Assembly: GCA_030145845.1 (NCBI GenBank)
Contig: JAIXHJ010000002.1
Coordinates: forward strand, 1 to 64,000
From: Pseudomonadota bacterium
GTDB taxonomy: Bacteria > Pseudomonadota > Gammaproteobacteria > Pseudomonadales > Oceanobacteraceae
DNA: 64,000 nt
Direction: 5' to 3'
Each line of letters begins with the position of its first letter. Position 1 is the stretch's first letter. Positions 48,052 to 57,890 of the stretch are shown here, in pieces. Position numbers and translations under genes: made by a program. The notes beneath the pieces are model-generated. The model saw only the letters and a list, made by a program, of their open reading frames with translations, made no database searches and was not told where the DNA came from.

Positions 48052-48606
48052 ATGACGATAGATTTCAACGCTGCCGCCGACCTGTGGGTTGAAGCCGGCT
48101 GCTTTCAGACTCCTTCTGCCCTGCAGGGCTGGCTGACCGGCTTTATCGCCGCCAGCGGACGTCTGACCACCGACGCCTGGCTGCTGGAAGCACAGGATTA
48201 TCTGGAGCTGGAAAAAGAGATGCCGGCCAGCCTGAAGGAGATGCTGACCGCCTGGTACGATGAAGTACTCGCTGGCCTGAGCGGTGAGGCGATGGACTTT
48301 GCCATCCTGCTGCCGGCGGATGAAGACGCCGATATCGACGAACAGGTCGACTGCCTGGCGCAGTGGAGCAAAGGTTTTCTGGATGGCTTCGGCGCCTCCG
48401 GACGTGCGCAGGGCAAACTGCCCGACGACGTCACTGAAGTGCTGCAGGATCTGGATGCTTTTTCCCGCGCTGAGCTGGATGATCCGAAAGACCCGGATAA
48501 CGAAATGCTCTATCTGGAACTGGCCGAGCACGCCCGTATTGCTGCCCTGACCGTCTTTTACACCATGAACCAGCAGCCACCGGCCAGCGGCCGTACCCTT
48601 CACTGA
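48052..48606 (+). CDS. ygfB: YgfB (UPF0149 family)
   Basis: 184 residues, acidic and helical: LQGWLTGFIAASGRLTTDAWL, LQDYLELE-like middle and CLAQWSKGFLDGFGASGRAQG are family marks. In Pseudomonas YgfB modulates ampD-dependent beta-lactam resistance by opposing a transcription activator; in other genera it is unstudied. First gene of the ygfB-pepP-ubiH-ubiI unit, 24 nt before pepP. Confidence 0.92.
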   Translation: MTIDFNAAADLWVEAGCFQTPSALQGWLTGFIAASGRLTTDAWLLEAQDYLELEKEMPASLKEMLTAWYDEVLAGLSGEAMDFAILLPADEDADIDEQVDCLAQWSKGFLDGFGASGRAQGKLPDDVTEVLQDLDAFSRAELDDPKDPDNEMLYLELAEHARIAALTVFYTMNQQPPASGRTLH

Positions 48607-48630
48607 TCTGCTGTGCTGACCGAGGTGACC

Positions 48631-49944
48631 ATGAAATTAGATCCGCGTGAATACGCCAAACGCCGCGCCCAGCTGATGCAGCTGATGAGCCCGAACAGTA
48701 TTGCCATTGTGCCGTCGGCGCCGCCCACGATCCGTAACCGTGATGTGGAGCATCCCTTCCGCCAGGACTCTGATTTCTATTACCTGTCCGGCTTTGCCGA
48801 AGAGCACGCGGTGCTGGTACTGATTCCGGGGCGGGAACACGGTGAATACGTGCTCTTCTGTCAGGAAAAAATCAAAGAGCAGGAAATCTGGACCGGCCGT
48901 CGTGTCGGCCCGGAAGCAGCACCGCAGGTACTGGGCTGCGATGATGCGTTTCCGATCAGTGATATCGACGATATTCTGCCGGGCCTGATTGAGGGCAAAG
49001 ACCGGGTTTACGCCAGTTTAGGTGTCAGCCCGAATTTTGATCATCAGCTGATGCAGTGGGTCAACCACATCAAAACCCAGGTGCGCAACGGCGCCACGCC
49101 GCCGCGGGAATTCAGTGCCCTGGATCATCTGCTGCACGAAATCCGCCTGATCAAATCGGCAGCGGAAATCAAAGTGATGCAAAAGGCCGCCGATATCAGT
49201 GCCGAAGCCCACACCCGGGTAATGGCCATGGTGAAACCCGGCATGTACGAATATGAGCTGGAAGCCGAGCTGCTGCGCACCTTTATGGCGGCGGGCAGCC
49301 GCTGGCCGGCGTATCCGTCCATCGTCGGTGCCGGTGATAACGCCTGCATTCTGCATTACACGCAGAATACGGCGCAGATCCGGGACGGCGATCTGATTCT
49401 GATTGATGCCGGCTGTGAGCTGGATTATTACGCCTCTGACATTACCCGTACTTTCCCGGCCAACGGTAAATTCAGCGGGCCACAGCGCAAACTGTATCAG
49501 CTGGTGCTGGATGCCAATTACGCCGCCATCGCCGCCGTGAAGCCGGGCGTGGACTGGAATGCGCCGCATGAGGCCGCAGTGAAGGTGCTGGTGGCAGGAC
49601 TGGTGGAATACGGCCTGCTGAGTGGGGAAGTGGATGAGCTGATTGACAGTCAGGCCTACAAGCCTTTCTACATGCACAAGACCGGTCACTGGCTGGGGAT
49701 GGATGTGCACGATGTGGGTGAATACCGCATCGACGGCGAATGGCGCCTTCTCGAAGAAGGCATGGTGATGACCATTGAACCGGGCCTGTATATCGCGCCG
49801 GATGATCTGACCGTCGACGAACAGTGGCGCGGCATCGGTATCCGTATCGAAGATGATGTGGTGGTCACCAGAGATGGCTGCAAAGTACTGACCACGGCCG
49901 TGGTCAAAGACGTTGATGATATAGAAGCCCTGATTCAGGGCTGA
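48631..49944 (+). CDS. pepP: PepP, Xaa-Pro aminopeptidase P
   Basis: 437 residues (E. coli 441). Dimanganese enzyme that releases N-terminal residues preceding proline. N-terminal creatinase-like domain, then pita-bread fold with metal ligands in LIDAGCELDYYASDITRTFP, HKTGHWLGMDVHDVG and a final EPG and EDDVVVT. The ATG at 48631 follows GAGGTGA; an in-frame start at 48613 is less likely. Together with pip this makes two proline-specific peptidases in the window. Confidence 0.95.
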   Translation: MKLDPREYAKRRAQLMQLMSPNSIAIVPSAPPTIRNRDVEHPFRQDSDFYYLSGFAEEHAVLVLIPGREHGEYVLFCQEKIKEQEIWTGRRVGPEAAPQVLGCDDAFPISDIDDILPGLIEGKDRVYASLGVSPNFDHQLMQWVNHIKTQVRNGATPPREFSALDHLLHEIRLIKSAAEIKVMQKAADISAEAHTRVMAMVKPGMYEYELEAELLRTFMAAGSRWPAYPSIVGAGDNACILHYTQNTAQIRDGDLILIDAGCELDYYASDITRTFPANGKFSGPQRKLYQLVLDANYAAIAAVKPGVDWNAPHEAAVKVLVAGLVEYGLLSGEVDELIDSQAYKPFYMHKTGHWLGMDVHDVGEYRIDGEWRLLEEGMVMTIEPGLYIAPDDLTVDEQWRGIGIRIEDDVVVTRDGCKVLTTAVVKDVDDIEALIQG

Positions 49945-49954
49945 GACCGTTGTC

Positions 49955-51199
49955 ATGAGCACAGAGATTGCGCAAACGGATATGGTTGTACTCGGTGCCG
50001 GCATGGTCGGTGCCAGTCTGGTACACATGATGGGCCCGGCGCTGCAGCGCGGTATGAGCCTCACCCTGGTGGACCGTCAGCCGCTGCACTGGGACGGTGA
50101 CCCGGGCAGCCGTCCACCGAGTTTTGATGGTCGTGCCACTGCGCTGTCCTATGGTACCCGGCAGATGCTGCAGCAGCTCGGCATCTGGCCGCTGATCGCG
50201 GAGCGCGCCTGCGCCATCGAGCATATTCAGGTATCCGATCAGGGCCGTTTCGGCCAGACCCATCTGCACGCCAGCGAACAGAACACCGACGCACTGGGCT
50301 ACATCGTTGAAAATGCTGTGCTCGGCTATGGCCTGCTACACAACATTCAGCAGCCGGGTGTCACCCTGAAGGCGCCGGCGCTGGTCGCGGATGTGCAGAT
50401 GAACGCCGCCGGTGCGCGGCTGACATTTGATGACGGCAGCCAGCTGCAGACTGCACTGCTGGTGATGGCGGATGGCGCACGTTCACCGCTGGCCGCCCGG
50501 CTGGGGATTCAGCATCAGCGTGAAGAATACGGCACCCATGCACTGGTCACGCAGGTGGAAGTGGACCGGGCGCATGAACACTGGGCCTATGAGCGTTTCA
50601 GCAGCGATGGGCCGATTGCCTTCCTGCCGCTGCGCAGCAATCACTTCTGTGTCGTCTGGACGCTGAACAACGATCTGATCGACGAAGTGATGGCATTGCC
50701 GGAGGCTGAGCTGCTGGCGCGTCTGCAGCAGCAGATCGGTTACCGTCTGGGCCGTCTGTTGCGCGCTGGTGAACGGCAGAGCTATCCGCTGGCACTGGTG
50801 CGCAGTCACGAGCAGGTGCGGCGTTCGCTGGTGCTGCTCGGCAACGCTGCGCACAGTCTTCACCCGGTGGCGGGGCAGGGCTTTAACCTGGCCATCCGCG
50901 ATACCGCCATGCTGGCTGAACATCTGAACCGTGCCTGGGCGACCGCTACCCCGCTGGGCGATCTGGCGATGCTGCAGGATTATGAGCGCCGGCAGCAGCA
51001 GGATCAGTTCTACACCATCGGTGCCAGCGATGTGCTGCCGAAAGCGTTTGGCTCGTCCTCCCTGCTGGTGGGCGCGGCCCGTGACGCTGGCCTGCTGGCG
51101 CTGTCGGCGCTGCCGGTGGCACGCCGTCTGTTTACCCGCCACGCCATGGGGCTTGGTCAGAGAGCAGCGGATCTGGATCCGCTGTCTGCAGGAGAATAA
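49955..51199 (+). CDS. ubiH: UbiH, 2-octaprenyl-6-methoxyphenol hydroxylase
   Basis: 414 residues. FAD-dependent aromatic hydroxylase of ubiquinone synthesis. FAD motif VVLGAGMVGASLVHMM at the N-terminus, the middle motif VMADGARSPLAARLG and GNAAHSLHPVAGQGFNLAIRD near 285-305. Starts 10 nt after pepP and ends 2 nt before ubiI. Assigned UbiH rather than UbiI by gene order. Confidence 0.92.
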   Translation: MSTEIAQTDMVVLGAGMVGASLVHMMGPALQRGMSLTLVDRQPLHWDGDPGSRPPSFDGRATALSYGTRQMLQQLGIWPLIAERACAIEHIQVSDQGRFGQTHLHASEQNTDALGYIVENAVLGYGLLHNIQQPGVTLKAPALVADVQMNAAGARLTFDDGSQLQTALLVMADGARSPLAARLGIQHQREEYGTHALVTQVEVDRAHEHWAYERFSSDGPIAFLPLRSNHFCVVWTLNNDLIDEVMALPEAELLARLQQQIGYRLGRLLRAGERQSYPLALVRSHEQVRRSLVLLGNAAHSLHPVAGQGFNLAIRDTAMLAEHLNRAWATATPLGDLAMLQDYERRQQQDQFYTIGASDVLPKAFGSSSLLVGAARDAGLLALSALPVARRLFTRHAMGLGQRAADLDPLSAGE

Positions 51200-51201
51200 G
51201 C

Positions 51202-52404
51202 ATGCAGTACGATGTGGTGATTGTGGGAGCCGGCATGGTGGGACAGGCCATTGCCACGGCGCTGGTGGCGGCGGATGCCGGTCTGCGCATTGCGCTGGTG
51301 GACCCCGGTTATTGTGAACAGCCACCGGCGGCCGGCAGCGGCATCGACGCATTTGATCTGCGAGTCTCGGCGTTGACGGCGAAATCCCAGGCCTTCCTGA
51401 CCCGCATCGGTGCCTGGCCGCACATTCCTGCTGAACGTCTGGCGCCTTACCGCCGGATGCAGGTGTGGGACGCGGAAGGCACAGGCTCAGTAACCTTTGA
51501 TGCGGCCGATCTGCATGTCCCGGCACTGGGGCATATTGTTGAAAACCGGCACACCCTGTGGGCCATTCAGCAGAGTCTGACCGGGTATGGCGCTGTGGAT
51601 ATCATTGCCGAACGCGTGCGTTATCTGGATAACCGCGACAGCGCCGGTTTCACCCCGGTCGCACTGGAAAATGGCACGCTGCTGCAGGCAAAGCTGGTGA
51701 TCGGGGCGGATGGCGCCATGTCACGGGTGCGTCAGTGGGCCGGGCTGCCGACCAGGGAATGGGATTATGGCCATGATGCCATTGTTGCTACCGTGCGCTG
51801 TGAACAGCCGCTGGCGGCGACGGCCTGGCAGCGTTTCCGGCCGCAGGGGCCGCTGGCCTTTCTGCCGCTGCCGCAGGACCCGCATCTGGCTTCCATCGTC
51901 TGGTCGACCTCGGCGCAGGAAGCTGAGCAGCTGCTGGCACTGAGCACGGAAGCGTTCAATCAGGCGCTGACCGAAGCCTTTGAAGGGCGGCTGGGGGCGG
52001 TTGTGGAAAGCTCGGCCAAAGCCTGTTTCCCGCTGCGTCAGCGCCATGCCCGCGATTACTGGTGTGAGGGTGTGGTTCTGGCCGGTGATGCGGCGCATAC
52101 CATTCATCCGCTGGCCGGTCAGGGAGTGAATCTGGGCTTCAGGGATGCGGAAACGCTGGCGCAGGAGATTCTGCGGGCGCACAGCAAAGGGCTGGATATC
52201 GGCAGTGCGCTGGTGCTGGCCCGCTATCAGCGCCGCCGTCAGGCCGATAACCTGAGTACCATGGCGGTGATGGAAGGCTTCAAACAGCTGTTCGCCGCTG
52301 ATCAGCCGCTGCTGCGCTGGCTGCGCAATGAAGGTATGCGCCTGTTTGACCGCCTGTTACCGGTCAAGCAGCATGTGGTGCTGAAAGCCATGGGCCTGGA
52401 CTGA
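51202..52404 (+). CDS. ubiI: UbiI/VisC-type FAD hydroxylase of ubiquinone synthesis
   Basis: 400 residues, paralogous to ubiH: VVIVGAGMVGQAIATAL, IGADGAMSRVRQWAG and GDAAHTIHPLAGQGVNLGFRD. In E. coli UbiI hydroxylates C5 of the ring. GGAG ribosome site; part of the ygfB-pepP-ubiH-ubiI unit. Exact ring position is inferred from synteny. Confidence 0.9.
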   Translation: MQYDVVIVGAGMVGQAIATALVAADAGLRIALVDPGYCEQPPAAGSGIDAFDLRVSALTAKSQAFLTRIGAWPHIPAERLAPYRRMQVWDAEGTGSVTFDAADLHVPALGHIVENRHTLWAIQQSLTGYGAVDIIAERVRYLDNRDSAGFTPVALENGTLLQAKLVIGADGAMSRVRQWAGLPTREWDYGHDAIVATVRCEQPLAATAWQRFRPQGPLAFLPLPQDPHLASIVWSTSAQEAEQLLALSTEAFNQALTEAFEGRLGAVVESSAKACFPLRQRHARDYWCEGVVLAGDAAHTIHPLAGQGVNLGFRDAETLAQEILRAHSKGLDIGSALVLARYQRRRQADNLSTMAVMEGFKQLFAADQPLLRWLRNEGMRLFDRLLPVKQHVVLKAMGLD

Positions 52405-52414
52405 GGCGCGGACC

Positions 52415-52819
52415 TTATTTGGGCACGCGCCGGATGCGGCCGTTTTCGTCGATGGCGACGTAAACAAAGACCGCGTCCACAACTTTGTGACGCTTCTCGT
52501 TCGGGTTGCGGGTCCAGACTTCAATGGCAATGCGGATGGATGAACTGCCGATATCCAGCAGGCGGGTGTAGATGCAGACATCGGCACCGACACGGATCGG
52601 CGACATAAACACCACGGATTCCAGCGCCACGTTGGCAATCCGGCCTCTGGCGACACGACTGCCGACGCTTTCCGCGGCGTGATCCATCTGAGCAACCACC
52701 CAGCCGCCGCTGATATCACCATGAATATTGGTGTCATTGCGGGTCGGGATAAGACGCAGGGTAAGCTCACCTTCGGGGGCAGGCTCGCAGTCTTCACGGG
52801 CCTCTATCTGATTGTTCAT
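52415..52819 (-). CDS. YciA-like hotdog acyl-CoA thioesterase
   Basis: 134 residues with a single hotdog domain. The motif NIHGDISGGWVVAQMDHAA has the active-site Asp and GGW of YciA-type thioesterases; GRIANVALESVVFMSPIRVGADVCIYTRL follows. It hydrolyses acyl-CoAs of uncertain chain length. Start at 52819; the longer frame upstream has no support. It is convergent with ubiI (10 nt apart). Confidence 0.88.
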   Translation of the reverse strand: MNNQIEAREDCEPAPEGELTLRLIPTRNDTNIHGDISGGWVVAQMDHAAESVGSRVARGRIANVALESVVFMSPIRVGADVCIYTRLLDIGSSSIRIAIEVWTRNPNEKRHKVVDAVFVYVAIDENGRIRRVPK

Positions 52820-53129
52820 GAGATAAACCGGTTTAGTATTATTTTGCCGCGAGTTTACTGGTTTTCCGCGCCAAGAACACCTCTCTTGCGGGCGGAATTG
52901 TATGCAGTTGTAAACTCTGTGATCCCGGTCCGCTGCGCCAGCCCGCGGGGCCGGGGAAATACCATTATGAGCGGATATGCTGCTATGGCAGAGCGGATCG
53001 GTTAACCAAGTGGTCAATTGTCGTTGCTGGTCCGGCGGCGGCAAAGAAAAAAGCGCGGCTGAGCTGCCGGGCAACGATTGCTTTATCCGCCGGATGGCTG
53101 ATGCGGTGGGGCTTCGCGGGCCATTGTGG
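52820..53129. other. Intergenic stretch, no gene seen
   Basis: Upstream regions of the thioesterase gene and, beyond it, the pst operon. No convincing open frame, RNA gene or hairpin with T-run was found here before the Pho boxes. Confidence 0.5.
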
Positions 53130-53203
53130 CTGTCATCAAACTGTCATTATGCTGTCACAAATTGCTGCCCTGTCATATTTCTGTAACATTGCACTCCAAT
53201 AAT
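53130..53203 (+). promoter_or_regulatory. Pho boxes and promoter of pstS
   Basis: PhoB half-sites are spaced as the 18-bp Pho box: 53130-53147 (CTGTCAT-CAAA-CTGTCAT), a further CTGTCAC at 53152, and 53170-53187 (CTGTCAT-ATTT-CTGTAAC). AATAAT at 53198-53203 is a good -10 placed about 10 bp after the last half-site, as required for PhoB-dependent promoters. Confidence 0.92.
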
Positions 53204-53263
53204 TGCGCCCATCCAAACCAAGATGTTCCGTCCTCCGGATCAGGAATATAAAAGGAAGCGAAG

Positions 53264-54307
53264 ATGAAAAAAGCTCTGTTAACCGGCGCAGCACTGCTGG
53301 CCTCAATGGTCGGTGTATCGGCTCACGCTGAACGTGATTACATCAGCATCGTGGGTTCCTCCACGGTGTATCCTTTCTCAACGGTGGTGGCTGAGCGCTT
53401 TGGTAAGTCCACTGATTTCCGTACCCCGAAAGTGGAATCAACCGGTTCCGGTGGTGGTCTGAAGCTGTTCTGTAATGGTGTTGGTGATGCGACGCCGGAT
53501 ATCACCAACGCTTCCCGTGCGATCAAGCAGTCTGAAATCGATCTGTGTGCCAAAAACGGCGTGACCGATATCATCGAAGTGACCATCGGTTTTGACGGTA
53601 TCAGCTTCGCTAACTCGGCGGCGGCCAAGCACATGGACGTCACTCTGCGTGATCTGTACCTGGCGCTGGCAAAAATGGTTCCGGCCCAGGATGGTTCAGA
53701 AACCCTGATCGCCAACCCGTACAAAACCTGGAAAGACGTGAATCCGGTACTGCCGGCCACCAAAATTGAAGTACTGGGCCCACCGCCGACTTCCGGTACC
53801 CGTGATGCGTTTGCTGAACTGGCTATGGAAGGCGGTTGTAAAACCTTCCCTTTCATCAAAGCGATGAAAAGTGCTGACAAGAACAAGTACAAAGCGGTCT
53901 GTCACGGTATCCGTGAAGATGGCGCGTACGTGGAAGCCGGTGAAAACGATAACCTGATCGTGCAGAAGCTGGTGGCTAACCCGGATGCGTTCGGTATCTT
54001 CGGTTTCAGCTTCCTGGAGCAGAACTCAGACAAGGTGCAGGGTGCAGCCGTAAACGGTAAACTGCCGACCTTCGACAACATTGCTGATGGCTCTTATCCG
54101 ATCAGCCGTTCACTGTACTTCTACGTGAAGAAAGCTCACATCGGTGTGATTCCGGGTATCGAAGAATACCTGGCTGAGTTCACCTCAGAGCGTGCCATGG
54201 GTGAAGACGGTTATCTGGCTGATAAAGGTATGATCCCGCTGACTGAAGATGCTTACGCAGACGTGGTTAAACGGGTTAAGAACCTGACGCCGATGGCGGT
54301 TAAGTAA
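53264..54307 (+). CDS. pstS: PstS, periplasmic phosphate-binding protein
   Basis: 347 residues. Signal peptide about 1-23 ending SAHA. Mature protein begins ERDYISIVGSSTVYPFS; phosphate ligands lie in the STVYPF, TGSGGG and PPTSGTRDAFAEL segments. It binds inorganic phosphate for PstCAB. GGAAG ribosome site; Pho-box promoter upstream and a partial terminator downstream, which fits the usual excess of the binding protein. Confidence 0.95.
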   Translation: MKKALLTGAALLASMVGVSAHAERDYISIVGSSTVYPFSTVVAERFGKSTDFRTPKVESTGSGGGLKLFCNGVGDATPDITNASRAIKQSEIDLCAKNGVTDIIEVTIGFDGISFANSAAAKHMDVTLRDLYLALAKMVPAQDGSETLIANPYKTWKDVNPVLPATKIEVLGPPPTSGTRDAFAELAMEGGCKTFPFIKAMKSADKNKYKAVCHGIREDGAYVEAGENDNLIVQKLVANPDAFGIFGFSFLEQNSDKVQGAAVNGKLPTFDNIADGSYPISRSLYFYVKKAHIGVIPGIEEYLAEFTSERAMGEDGYLADKGMIPLTEDAYADVVKRVKNLTPMAVK

Positions 54308-54337
54308 CCGACGGGCAGCAGCACCGTTACGCAGCAG

Positions 54338-54363
54338 AAGCCGGGGCCTGAGCTCCGGCTTTT
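54338..54363 (+). terminator. Attenuating hairpin between pstS and pstC
   Basis: AAGCCGGGGC 54338-54347 pairs with GCTCCGGCTT 54352-54361 (one G-T pair), loop CTGA, short T-run. The weak T-run suggests partial termination, letting pstCAB-phoU be transcribed less than pstS. Confidence 0.7.
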
Positions 54364-54398
54364 GCACGTCAATAACATTTCAATCAGATCGAAACCTC

Positions 54399-55772
54399 AT
54401 GAACTACAGTAGCCTGATTATCGCGGTTCTGATTTTGCTGGGCGGAGCCTATCTGCTCGGCAGAAACCGGGCCAGAGCGATTGCCAATCAGGGGATGAAA
54501 CTGCATTCCCTGCCAACTCATTATGGTGCCCTGATGGCATTGTGGACCGGCCTGCCACCTCTGCTGTTACTGCTGCTGTGGGGACTGATGGAACCCAGAA
54601 TTGTCGATCAGCTGCTGGTTGCCCAGCTGCCGGCGCATATTCAGAACGGTTCGGGCGCCGAAATCCAGCTGGCGGTGAGCAAGGTGCATAACCTGGCTAT
54701 CGGCTCCGGGGTTTCAGAGGCGCCGGAACTGCAGCCGGCAGTGAAACATCTGCAGGCGCTGCAGCAGCGTTTCGATCTGCTGCAGGCCGGTGTGATTCTG
54801 GCGCTGGCGCTGATTGGTGTGGCGCTGACCTGGCGCCGGATCAAAGCCGATATGCGCGCCCGCTCAGAAGTGGAACGCATTGTCCGTTACATGCTGTTCG
54901 CCAGCTCCGGTATTGCGGTGCTGACGACGCTGGGGATTCTGGCGTCGGTGGTGTATGAAGCCTGGCTGTTCTTCCACAAAGTCAGCATTTTTGAATTCCT
55001 GTTCGGTACCAGCTGGTCTCCCCAGATTGCGCTGCGTGCGGACCAGTCCGGTTCGTCCGGTGATTTCGGTGCTGTACCGCTGTTTGCCGGTACGCTGCTG
55101 ATCTCCCTGATTGCCATGGTCATTGCCGTGCCGGTAGGGCTGATGGCCGCGATTTATCTGTCTGAATACGCCACCTCGCGCGTGCGTTCCTTTGCCAAAC
55201 CGGCACTGGAAATTCTGGCCGGTATCCCGACCGTGGTGTATGGCTTCTTCGCTGCCCTGACCGTGGCGCCGATTATCCGTGGTCTGGGTGAATCCATGGG
55301 GCTGGATGTCTCGTCTGAAAGTGCACTCGCCGCGGGTCTGGTGATGGGCATTATGATTATTCCGTTCGTGTCGTCGCTGTCCGATGACGTGATCAATGCC
55401 GTGCCGCAGTCACTGCGCGACGGCAGTTACGGTCTCGGGGCAACCCGCTCTGAAACGGTACGTCAGGTGGTGATTCCGGCGGCGCTGCCGGGCATCGTCG
55501 GTGCTGTGATGCTGGCCGTTTCCCGTGCCATCGGTGAAACCATGATCGTGGCTATGGCTGCCGGTCTGGCCGCCAACCTGACCTTTAACCCGCTCGACAG
55601 TGTGACCACGGTGACGGTGCAGATTGTGACCCTGCTGGTGGGTGACCAGGAGTTCGATTCACCGAAAACACTGGCGGCCTTCGCGCTGGGTCTGGTGCTG
55701 TTCCTGGTAACGCTGGTACTGAACTATGTGGCTCTGAAAATCGTACAGAAATATCGGGAACAATATGACTAA
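54399..55772 (+). CDS. pstC: PstC, phosphate ABC transporter permease
   Basis: 457 residues, longer than E. coli PstC (319) because of an N-terminal extension with two extra helices, common in Pseudomonas and marine relatives. C-terminal permease has the EAA-type loop RDGSYGLGATRSETVRQVVIPAALPGI. Overlaps pstA by 8 nt. Confidence 0.94.
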   Translation: MNYSSLIIAVLILLGGAYLLGRNRARAIANQGMKLHSLPTHYGALMALWTGLPPLLLLLLWGLMEPRIVDQLLVAQLPAHIQNGSGAEIQLAVSKVHNLAIGSGVSEAPELQPAVKHLQALQQRFDLLQAGVILALALIGVALTWRRIKADMRARSEVERIVRYMLFASSGIAVLTTLGILASVVYEAWLFFHKVSIFEFLFGTSWSPQIALRADQSGSSGDFGAVPLFAGTLLISLIAMVIAVPVGLMAAIYLSEYATSRVRSFAKPALEILAGIPTVVYGFFAALTVAPIIRGLGESMGLDVSSESALAAGLVMGIMIIPFVSSLSDDVINAVPQSLRDGSYGLGATRSETVRQVVIPAALPGIVGAVMLAVSRAIGETMIVAMAAGLAANLTFNPLDSVTTVTVQIVTLLVGDQEFDSPKTLAAFALGLVLFLVTLVLNYVALKIVQKYREQYD

Positions 55773-57042
55773 ATCATCCATGACGACCCGGGAAAAAGTC
55801 GAAAAAAGCATGAAGCGCCGCCGTGCCGCCGAGCAGCGTTTCCGCATGTACGGTGTTGCTTCCGTGCTGTTTGGTCTGCTGTGTCTGGTGGTGCTGTTCG
55901 GCGATATCCTGTCGAAAGGTACCTCAGCCTTTTCCCAGACCGTGATTGAAACCAGCATCACGCTGGATGCGGATTATCTGGGACTGGATAAAAACGCCGA
56001 CGACCAGCAGGTGCGGCTGGCGAACTTTGAAGGCCTGATCAAACAGCATTTCAAGGACATGGTGCAGCCGGATGGGCGTAAGGAACGCCGTCAGCTGTAC
56101 AGCCTGGTCAGTGCCGGCGCATCCTGGCAGTTACAGAATATGGTACTGAATGACCGCTCGCTGCTGGGGCAGACCATTGAAGTCGCGCTGATTGCGGATG
56201 ACGATGTCGATCAGTGGTTCAAACATGACCGTGGCCATGCACATAACGCCATGCTGAATGAAACCCAGATCGGCTGGCTTGAGCAGTGGGCTGAGCAGGG
56301 CATCCTGAAGACCCGTTTCAACACCCTGTTCTTTGTTAACGGTGATTCGCGTGAGCCGGAACTGGCCGGGATCCGTGGTGCCATTACCGGTACCTTCCTG
56401 ACCCTGCTGGTAACCTTCCTGCTGTCATTCCCGATTGGTGTGGCCGCAGCCATTTATCTGGAAGAGTTTGCGCCGAAGAACAAGATCACTGAGTTCGTTG
56501 AAATCAACATCAACAACCTGGCGGCAGTACCGTCCATTACCTTCGGTCTGCTGGGGCTGGCGATTTTCATCAATATTTTTGGTGTTGCCCGTTCCACCCC
56601 GCTGGTCGGCGGTCTGGTACTGACCCTGATGACCCTGCCGACCATTATTATTTCCGGCCGCGCAGCGATCAAAGCCGTACCGCCGTCCATCCGCGAAGCG
56701 GCACTGGGACTGGGCGCGTCACGCGTACAGGTGGTGTTCCATCATGTGCTGCCACTGGCGCTGCCGGGTATGCTGACCGGTACCATTATCGGTATGGCAC
56801 AGGCACTGGGTGAAACCGCACCGCTGCTGATGATTGGTATGGTGGCCTTTGTGGTGGATGTGCCGGCCTTTATCAGTGACCCGTCCACCGTACTGCCGGT
56901 GCAGATTTTCCTCTGGTCAGACAGCCCGGAGCGCGCCTTCACGGAACGTACATCCGGCGCCATTATTGTACTGCTGGGCTTCCTGGTGATTATGAATACA
57001 GCGGCTGTTATGCTGCGCCGCCGCCTGGAACGCCGCTGGTAA
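55765..57042 (+). CDS. pstA: PstA, phosphate ABC transporter permease with DUF3333-like N-terminus
   Basis: 425 residues. A first helix about 30-50 is followed by a large periplasmic insert (about 55-200, DUF3333-like) and the core permease with the EAA loop IREAALGLGASRVQVVFHHVLPLALPGM. Forms the channel with PstC. Translation overlaps pstC by 8 nt. Confidence 0.94.
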   Translation: MTKSSMTTREKVEKSMKRRRAAEQRFRMYGVASVLFGLLCLVVLFGDILSKGTSAFSQTVIETSITLDADYLGLDKNADDQQVRLANFEGLIKQHFKDMVQPDGRKERRQLYSLVSAGASWQLQNMVLNDRSLLGQTIEVALIADDDVDQWFKHDRGHAHNAMLNETQIGWLEQWAEQGILKTRFNTLFFVNGDSREPELAGIRGAITGTFLTLLVTFLLSFPIGVAAAIYLEEFAPKNKITEFVEININNLAAVPSITFGLLGLAIFINIFGVARSTPLVGGLVLTLMTLPTIIISGRAAIKAVPPSIREAALGLGASRVQVVFHHVLPLALPGMLTGTIIGMAQALGETAPLLMIGMVAFVVDVPAFISDPSTVLPVQIFLWSDSPERAFTERTSGAIIVLLGFLVIMNTAAVMLRRRLERRW

Positions 57043-57076
57043 CCGGTACTGAGAATTTCGATTTGGATAAAATATT

Positions 57077-57880
57077 ATGAGCATCATTGAAAATCACACA
57101 ACCAATGGCCAGCCGTTCTGTAAAGACCCGAAGCTGACAGCCCGCGGCGTTGGCGTATTCTATGGCGAGAAACAGGCAATTTTTGATGTCAGTCTGGATA
57201 TCGGTGCCAATGAAGTGATTGCCCTGATCGGTCCGTCCGGTTGCGGTAAGTCCACCTTCCTGCGCTGTCTGAACCGCATGAACGACACCATTGATATCTG
57301 TCGTGTGACGGGTGCCATCGAACTGGATGGCGAAGATATCTATGATCCGAAAGTGGATGTGGTACCACTGCGTGCGCGTGTCGGCATGGTGTTCCAGAAA
57401 CCGAACCCGTTCCCGAAATCCATCTATGACAACATCGCCTATGGTCCGCGGATTCACGGTCTGGCGCAGTCGCGGGTGGAACTGGATGAAATTGTGGAAA
57501 AAAGTCTGCAGCGGGCAGGCCTGTGGAATGAGGTTAAAGACCGTCTGCATGCGCCGGGTACCGGTCTTTCCGGTGGTCAGCAGCAGCGTCTGTGTATTGC
57601 CCGTACCATTGCGGTGGATCCTGAGGTTATTCTGATGGACGAACCCTGTTCCGCACTGGACCCGATCGCAACTGCTAAAATTGAAGAGCTGATTGACGAA
57701 CTGCGCGAGAATTACACCATCGCCATCGTTACGCACTCCATGCAGCAGGCGGCACGGGTTTCACAGCGTACCGCCTATTTCCACCTGGGCCAGCTGATTG
57801 AAGTGAACCCGACGGATCAGGTTTTCACCACGCCTGAGCATGCATTAACAGAAGCCTACATTACCGGCCGGTTCGGTTAA
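57077..57880 (+). CDS. pstB: PstB, phosphate ABC transporter ATPase
   Basis: 267 residues. Walker [12 protein letters not shown]-loop [10 protein letters not shown], signature [13 protein letters not shown] and Walker [14 protein letters not shown] are all complete. Drives phosphate import and, with PhoU, signals phosphate sufficiency to PhoR. Starts 34 nt after pstA. Confidence 0.96.
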   Translation: MSIIENHTTNGQPFCKDPKLTARGVGVFYGEKQAIFDVSLDIGANEVIALIGPSGCGKSTFLRCLNRMNDTIDICRVTGAIELDGEDIYDPKVDVVPLRARVGMVFQKPNPFPKSIYDNIAYGPRIHGLAQSRVELDEIVEKSLQRAGLWNEVKDRLHAPGTGLSGGQQQRLCIARTIAVDPEVILMDEPCSALDPIATAKIEELIDELRENYTIAIVTHSMQQAARVSQRTAYFHLGQLIEVNPTDQVFTTPEHALTEAYITGRFG

Positions 57881-57890
57881 GGGGACGCAC